Source: Simplicispira metamorpha (GTDB lineage Bacteria > Pseudomonadota > Gammaproteobacteria > Burkholderiales > Burkholderiaceae_C). Taken from it: a DNA stretch of 64,000 nucleotides. Position 1 is the first letter of the stretch; the number at the start of each line of letters is the position of its first letter. This document shows positions 59,803 through 64,000 of the stretch, one piece after another. A model generated the notes under the pieces. That model made no database searches. It was not told the origin of the DNA and worked only from the letters and a program-made list of their open reading frames with translations. Location of the stretch: contig NZ_SLXH01000019.1 in the NCBI RefSeq assembly GCF_004341365.1, positions 24,833-88,832 on the forward strand, written 5' to 3'. The translations under genes and the position numbers were made by a program.

Positions 59803-61254
59803 ATGGCACCCCTGGATATCCTCATCATGGCCGCAGGCAAAGGCACGCGCATGCAAAGCCGCCGCCCCAAAGTGCTGCACCGCCTGGCCGGGCGCCCCCT
59901 GTTGCAGCATGTGCTCGATACCGGCGCGCAGCTGCAGCCGCGCAGTGCGGTGGTCATCACCGGCCACGGTGCTATCGAAGTAGAAGCTGCTTGCGCCCAG
60001 CCCACGGGCGCTGGAGCCACTTTTGACCCTCAATTCGACCTGAAATTCGTGCGCCAGGAGCCCCAGCTGGGCACTGGCCACGCCGTGCAGCAGGCCGTGC
60101 CCGTGCTGGCGGGCGATGGCACCGTGCTGGTGCTCTCGGGCGATGTGCCACTGACCCAGCCGGACACCCTGCGCGCGCTGGTGGCCGCGTCCGAGGGCGT
60201 GGCCGGCGGCGCGCTGGCGCTGCTCACCGTCACGCTGCCCGACCCCACCGGCTATGGCCGCATCGTGCGCGATGCCAGCGGCGCCGTGCAGGGCATCGTC
60301 GAGCACAAAGATGCCACCGACGCCCAGCGCGCCATCACCGAGGTCTACAGCGGCATCATGGCCGTGCCCGCGCAGCACCTGACGGGCTGGCTGGCGCGCC
60401 TGACCAACGACAACGCCCAGCGCGAGTACTACCTGACCGACATCGTCGCCATGGCCGTGCAGGGCGGCGTGCCGGTAGTCGGCCACTGCATTGCCGACGC
60501 CTTGCAGGTCGAAGGCATCAACAGCCCGCTGCAACTGGCCGCCGTGGAGCGCGCCCACCAACTGCGCCAGGCCCGCGCGCTGATGGAGCAGGGCGTGCGC
60601 CTGGCAGACCCGGCCCGTTTTGACCTGCGCGATGACGTGCGCAGCGGCGCGCGTGGCCAGCTCGTGTGCGGCCAGGATGTGGAAATCGACGTGGGCTGCA
60701 TCTTCACCGGCCCGGTGGTGCTGGGCGAGGGCGTGCAAATTGGCGCGCACTGCTGCATTGCCAACGCGCGCATTGCGGCGGGCACCGTCATCCATCCCTA
60801 CACCCACATCGACGGCGAAACCCTGGGCGCCAGCGTGGGCGAGGGCGCGCTCATCGGCCCCTTTGCTCGCCTGCGCCCCGGCGCTGCGCTGGGCCGCGAC
60901 GTGCATATCGGCAACTTTGTCGAGATCAAGAACAGCACCCTGGCCGATGGCGCCAAGGCCAACCACCTGGCCTATTTGGGCGACGCCACCGTGGGCGAGC
61001 GCGTCAACTACGGCGCGGGCAGCATCACCGCCAACTACGACGGCGCCAACAAGCACCGCACCGTGATCGAAGCCGACGTACACGTGGGCAGCAACTGCGT
61101 ACTGGTGGCACCCTTGACCATTGGCGCCGGGGCCACCGTGGGCGGCGGCTCCACCATCACCAAAGACGTGTCCCCCGGCGCCCTGGGCGTGGCGCGCGGC
61201 AAGCAAGCCAGCATTGCCAACTGGCAGCGCCCGACCAAGGCGGGCCGCAGTTGA
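59803..61254 (+). CDS. glmU: Bifunctional GlcNAc-1-phosphate uridyltransferase/GlcN-1-phosphate acetyltransferase with in-frame repeat
   Basis: Makes UDP-GlcNAc for peptidoglycan and LPS. 483 residues: N-terminal uridyltransferase (LIMAAGKGTRMQSRRPKVLH, LSGDVPL) and C-terminal left-handed beta helix with acetyltransferase residues around NHLAYLGDATVGERVNYGAG. About 25 residues longer than E. coli GlmU (456). Part of the excess is residues about 57-77 (AIEVEAACAQPTGAGATFDP), encoded by a complete consensus copy of the dispersed repeat in the sense direction, placed between VVITGHG and the QEPQLGTGHAV uridine site, on a surface loop in known structures. Confidence 0.96.
   Translation: MAPLDILIMAAGKGTRMQSRRPKVLHRLAGRPLLQHVLDTGAQLQPRSAVVITGHGAIEVEAACAQPTGAGATFDPQFDLKFVRQEPQLGTGHAVQQAVPVLAGDGTVLVLSGDVPLTQPDTLRALVAASEGVAGGALALLTVTLPDPTGYGRIVRDASGAVQGIVEHKDATDAQRAITEVYSGIMAVPAQHLTGWLARLTNDNAQREYYLTDIVAMAVQGGVPVVGHCIADALQVEGINSPLQLAAVERAHQLRQARALMEQGVRLADPARFDLRDDVRSGARGQLVCGQDVEIDVGCIFTGPVVLGEGVQIGAHCCIANARIAAGTVIHPYTHIDGETLGASVGEGALIGPFARLRPGAALGRDVHIGNFVEIKNSTLADGAKANHLAYLGDATVGERVNYGAGSITANYDGANKHRTVIEADVHVGSNCVLVAPLTIGAGATVGGGSTITKDVSPGALGVARGKQASIANWQRPTKAGRS
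59971..60032 (+). repeat. Dispersed small repeat inside glmU, in frame and in sense orientation
   Basis: GCTATCGAAGTAGAAGCTGC then TTGCGCCCAGCCCACGGGCG and CTGGAGCCACTTTTGACCC. Nearly perfect consensus; two base changes (TCGA, AGAAG) avoid the stop codons present in the intergenic versions. Confidence 0.88.
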
Positions 61255-61364
61255 GCGGCTGGGCGTTGCGTGTGCTGGCCCAGACTGGTGCGGCACAGCA
61301 CGGCACCGCCTGCCAACGTGCCGCCTGTGATGCCTGATCTGCCCCAAACCCGAGGTGAACCGAT

Positions 61365-62342
61365 ATGACCCCCACGCCTTCGCCTGCTGCTGGCTGCCAC
61401 GCCACACCGGGCGCCGCCCCCGCCAGCGTGGCTGGCCCGGTGCAGGAACCCACTGAAGACCCGGCGCAGGAATTGGCCCAGCTGCGCGCCCAGCTGGCCG
61501 AGCGTGACCAGCGCCTGGCCGACATGGCCGCCGCGCACGAAGAGTTTTTGCGCGCCGTCTCGCACGACCTGCGCGCGCCGCTGCGCCACATCACCTCCTA
61601 CGGCCCGCTGGTCACCGAAGTGCTGCAAGAGGCCGACGGCGCCCTGCCCACGGGCCAAGCGCTGCAAGAGGCGCTGGAGTTTCTGGCCACCATGGAGCAA
61701 TCGGCCCGGCGCATGGGCCGTATGCTGGACGCGCTGCTGGCGCTGTCGCGCGTGGCCCGCGCGCCGCTGCACCCGCAGCAGCTGTCGCGCGCCGAGGTGG
61801 CCGACCTGATCGCCCAGGTGCAGGACACGTTGGCCCCCCGCGCTGCCGGGCGGGCCGTGCAGTGGCAGCTCACGCTGGCCGAGCGCCCCGTATACGCCGA
61901 CGCCGCCCTGCTGCGCCAACTGCTCACCGAGCTGCTGGACAACGCGCTCAAGTTCACGCGCGGACGCGAACCGGCGCACATCGCCATCACGCTGGCCGTG
62001 GAACCCCCGGGCGCCAGCGATGCCACCGGCGCAGGCGATGCACGCACGCAGGACGATCTGGCCAGCGCAGGCAGCCCAGGCGCGCCAGACAGCCAAGGCA
62101 GTGCGGGCGGTCAGGTCACGCTGCACGTGCAGGACAACGGTGCCGGTTTTGCCCCGGCGCAATCGGCGGGCCTGTTTGGCGTGTTCCAGCGCCTGCACCG
62201 CGAGAGCGAGTTTGACGGCGTAGGCGCTGGTCTGGCTGTGGTGCGCGCCATTGCCCAGCGCCACGGCGGCCAGGCCAGTGCCACGGCCACACCCGGGCAG
62301 GGCTGCACCGTGTGCGTCACCTGGCCTGCAAAATGCTATTAA
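61365..62342 (+). CDS. Soluble orphan sensor histidine kinase
   Basis: A 325-residue kinase without membrane segments or a recognisable sensor domain. Residues 40-60 form a coiled coil (ELAQLRAQLAERDQRL), followed by the HisKA phosphoacceptor FLRAVSHDLRAPLRHITSY and the HATPase domain with N box ELLDNALKF, G1 QDNGAGF and G2 GAGLAVVRAIAQRHGG. A 45-residue Ala/Gly/Asp-rich loop interrupts the ATPase domain. Most similar in style to bacteriophytochrome-class kinases. The final codons and the TAA stop lie in a dispersed repeat. No response regulator is adjacent. Confidence 0.85.
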   Translation: MTPTPSPAAGCHATPGAAPASVAGPVQEPTEDPAQELAQLRAQLAERDQRLADMAAAHEEFLRAVSHDLRAPLRHITSYGPLVTEVLQEADGALPTGQALQEALEFLATMEQSARRMGRMLDALLALSRVARAPLHPQQLSRAEVADLIAQVQDTLAPRAAGRAVQWQLTLAERPVYADAALLRQLLTELLDNALKFTRGREPAHIAITLAVEPPGASDATGAGDARTQDDLASAGSPGAPDSQGSAGGQVTLHVQDNGAGFAPAQSAGLFGVFQRLHRESEFDGVGAGLAVVRAIAQRHGGQASATATPGQGCTVCVTWPAKCY

Positions 62343-62400
62343 TTTAATAGCTGCTTGCGCCCTATCGGTGGGCCTCAGGGCCTGTTTTGGTCTGATAAAT
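62330..62400 (+). repeat. Dispersed small repeat supplying the stop of the histidine kinase gene
   Basis: AAAATGCTATTAATTTAATA then GCTGCTTGCGCCCTATCGGT, GGGCCTCAGGGCCTGTTTTG. Full intergenic-type copy; the TAA of GCTATTAA (62340-62342) ends the kinase frame. Confidence 0.88.
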
Positions 62401-62418
62401 AAACCAGTGCAGCGGTGG

Positions 62419-62751
62419 TCAGTGGGCCTGCGCCGAGGGGGGCTCCAGCTGCGCCAGGCGCTGGCGCAGTGCTGCCACCTCTTCCATCAAATCGGCAGCG
62501 AGTGCGGCCAGGTGCGGGTCGGCATCGAAAGTGGTTTCCAGGTGTGCAATGCGCCGCGCCCGCACCAGTGTGCTGCTGGTGAAGTAATACACGCCAGCGC
62601 GGGGGCCTTGGGCTTCGATCACGCCCGCTTGCAGGCGCGCGCTCACCCAGGCGGGGTCGCGGCGGCAGGCCTGGGCCAGTTCTTCGAGGGTGAGGGCGTG
62701 CTCGTCCAGCAGTTCGCCCAGTTGCACGGGCAGGTGAAAAGCGTGGGGCAT
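62419..62751 (-). CDS. cbpM: Chaperone modulator CbpM
   Basis: A 110-residue MerR-like winged-helix protein that binds the J domain of CbpA and inhibits it. Visible pattern: LTLEELAQACRRDPAWVSARLQAGVI then RARRIAHLETTFDADP and a C-terminal coiled coil (MEEVAALRQRLAQLE). Starts 2 bp after the cbpA stop codon, the standard cbpA-cbpM arrangement. Confidence 0.9.
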   Translation of the reverse strand: MPHAFHLPVQLGELLDEHALTLEELAQACRRDPAWVSARLQAGVIEAQGPRAGVYYFTSSTLVRARRIAHLETTFDADPHLAALAADLMEEVAALRQRLAQLEPPSAQAH

Positions 62752-62753
62752 GT

Positions 62754-63764
62754 TCAGGCTCCTGGCGCGGGCTGGCGCGGGTTGAAGTGCGGGAAGGCTT
62801 TGGCCAGGGCGGCGTAAGCGGCGCGCGCGCTGTCGCTGTGGGCGGGGGGCTGCACCACGTCCAGCTCCAGAAACAGGTCGCCCGGCGGTGTGGACGGAAT
62901 GCCCCGCCCCTTCAGGCGCAGCTTGCGCCCGGGCAGCGAGTGCGCAGGCACCGTGACCTCGACCTCGCCGGTGGGCGTTGGCACCAGCACGCTGGCGCCC
63001 AGCGCTGCCTCCCAGGGTGACAGCAGCAGGCGCTGGTACACATCGCGCCCCTCGGCGCGCCAAGGCCCGCCGGGCGTGAAATGCACCTCCAGAAACAGGT
63101 TGCCCGCCGGTGCGCCCCCGGTGCCCGGGCTGCCCTGGCCGACCAGCCGGATCAACTGCCCCTCGCGCACGCCCTTGGGAATTTTCACCTGCAAGCTGCG
63201 TGTTTCCTGCACCACATGGCCCGAGGCGTCCAGGTGCGCGCTGCGCAGGTCGATGGTGCGTTCGCTGCCGTAGTAGGCATCACGCAGGTCAAGGGCGATT
63301 TTGGCGTGGTGGTCGGTGCCGCGTTGGGCGCCGGGGTGGCCTGCACCAGCAGACGCGCCCCCAGCGCGCTGGCCGGGGTGCGGGCTGCGCGCGGCCCGGG
63401 CGGCGCGGCCAAAGAGCTGATCGAAAAAGGCGCTGTAGTCGCTGCCCTCTTCGGCAAAGCCTGCCCCCGTGTCGGAGAACTCAAAGCCCGTGTCCCAGCC
63501 CGGTGGTGGCCGGAAATCGCCACCGCCCCCGCGCGTGGCCTGCGCTGCGGCCTGTGCGGCCAGGTTGTCGTAGGCGGCGCGCTTTTCGGGGTCGCTGAGC
63601 ACGGCGTTGGCTTCGTTGACCTCGCTCATGTGCTGGGCCGCGTTGGCCTCCTTGCTCACATCCGGGTGGTATTTGCGGGCGAGTTTGCGGTAAGCCTTCT
63701 TGATGTCGTCGGCGCTGGCGCTGCGGGCGACGCCGAGAATCTGGTAGTAGTCCTTGAACTCCAT
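62754..63764 (-). CDS. cbpA: Curved DNA-binding protein CbpA (DnaJ family co-chaperone)
   Basis: A 336-residue type II J-protein. J domain at residues 1-68 with HPD at 33-35 (KYHPDVS), a Gly/Ala-rich linker to about residue 145, and two C-terminal DnaJ substrate-binding barrels (KIPKGVREGQLIRLVGQG, LSPWEAALGASVLVPTPTGEV). No zinc-finger domain. Helps DnaK and may bind curved DNA. ATG at 63762-63764 agrees with the family start EFKDYYQILGV. Confidence 0.93.
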   Translation of the reverse strand: MEFKDYYQILGVARSASADDIKKAYRKLARKYHPDVSKEANAAQHMSEVNEANAVLSDPEKRAAYDNLAAQAAAQATRGGGGDFRPPPGWDTGFEFSDTGAGFAEEGSDYSAFFDQLFGRAARAARSPHPGQRAGGASAGAGHPGAQRGTDHHAKIALDLRDAYYGSERTIDLRSAHLDASGHVVQETRSLQVKIPKGVREGQLIRLVGQGSPGTGGAPAGNLFLEVHFTPGGPWRAEGRDVYQRLLLSPWEAALGASVLVPTPTGEVEVTVPAHSLPGRKLRLKGRGIPSTPPGDLFLELDVVQPPAHSDSARAAYAALAKAFPHFNPRQPAPGA

Positions 63765-63847
63765 GCCGGTGCCTCCTGACGGTGGGTTCCTGCACTCTAC
63801 GCGAATTGGCGTTCGGGGCAAGGGTGTCGCCGCCCAAGTGCTGCAAC

Positions 63848-63910
63848 GCTATTACTTTGATAGCTTATGGCGCTTGCGCAGAAAGCGCTGGAGGCATTTT
63901 TGTTTCTAGG
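63848..63910 (+). repeat. Dispersed small repeat copy upstream of cbpA
   Basis: GCTATTACTTTGATAGCTTA then TGGCGCTTGCGCAGAAAGCG, CTGGAGGCATTTTTGTTTC. The rest of 63765-64000 shows no other element I can name. Confidence 0.85.
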
Positions 63911-63971
63911 GCGTGTCATCAATCAATGCCCCTACAGTTGAAAGTCGCAGCCCAAGCGCCAAGTGAATGCG

Positions 63972-64000
63972 ATGAGTAAAAGATATGCCCTTCTTGATGC
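63972..64000 (+). CDS. Possible start of a gene running off the window
   Basis: ATG at 63972 opens a frame MSKRYALLD that stays open to the window edge. Nothing can be recognised in nine residues and no clear ribosome-binding site precedes it; the AT-rich lysine-containing start is merely suggestive. Confidence 0.2.

Overview
The window is a GC-rich, densely packed chromosomal segment from a betaproteobacterium of the order Burkholderiales, most likely family Comamonadaceae (Acidovorax-like). This rests on protein flavour (Bug/TctC receptor, TRAP transporter, liu leucine pathway, double-length UvrA, SAH riboswitch before ahcY) and on a small dispersed repeat with the core GCTATTAANTTNATAGCTGCTTGCGC. 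I see no rRNA, tRNA, CRISPR array, prophage or insertion sequence. About 56 protein genes are supported; most long ORFs antisense to them are GC-driven shadows.

Layout. 1-8.5 kb: end of a bactofilin gene, an acyl-CoA thioesterase divergent from an Atm1-type ABC exporter, a DUF3334/CheX-like protein, then a probable vitamin-B6-centred unit: a MocR/PdxR regulator divergent from benE-yggS-argD. 8.5-19 kb: a TRAP transporter operon (dctQMP) with a divergent LysR regulator, prfC, a secreted GH42-like protein with a HAD phosphatase, a Bug-family receptor and a YkgJ cysteine-cluster gene. 19-25 kb: a 2045-residue UvrA made of two UvrA units. 25-31 kb: DUF485-actP (acetate uptake), facing a DnaQ-like exonuclease, a cNMP/CBS/DUF294 protein, a DsbA-family isomerase and a DUF1289 gene. 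31-39.5 kb: leucine/isovalerate degradation (liuE, ghrA-like, liuD, liuC, dinB, liuB) with a divergent AraC regulator. 39.5-45 kb: an HD-GYP protein, a HAD phosphatase and gltIJKL. 45-49 kb: an SAH riboswitch controlling ahcY-tlyA-metF, the methyl cycle. 49-64 kb: ompW with an FNR-like site, rlpA, rlmJ, a Ser/Thr kinase, rplM-rpsI, erpA, anmK, an M23 peptidase, tyrS, bacteriohemerythrin, glmU, an orphan histidine kinase and cbpM-cbpA.

The most unusual feature is a roughly 60-70 bp palindrome-led repeat found about twenty times. It is not confined to intergenic DNA. Copies lie in frame inside uvrA (two, plus one of a second repeat family), a HAD phosphatase, liuB, anmK (two) and glmU. It supplies nearly all of the N-terminus of the DUF1289 protein and the stop codons of the YkgJ-type protein and a histidine kinase. 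This resembles the way Rickettsia palindromic elements enter proteins. Other items worth following are the MocR-benE-yggS-argD arrangement with a duplicated operator, the SAH riboswitch whose closing stem competes with a terminator, and the DUF294/DnaQ pair beside acetate uptake.
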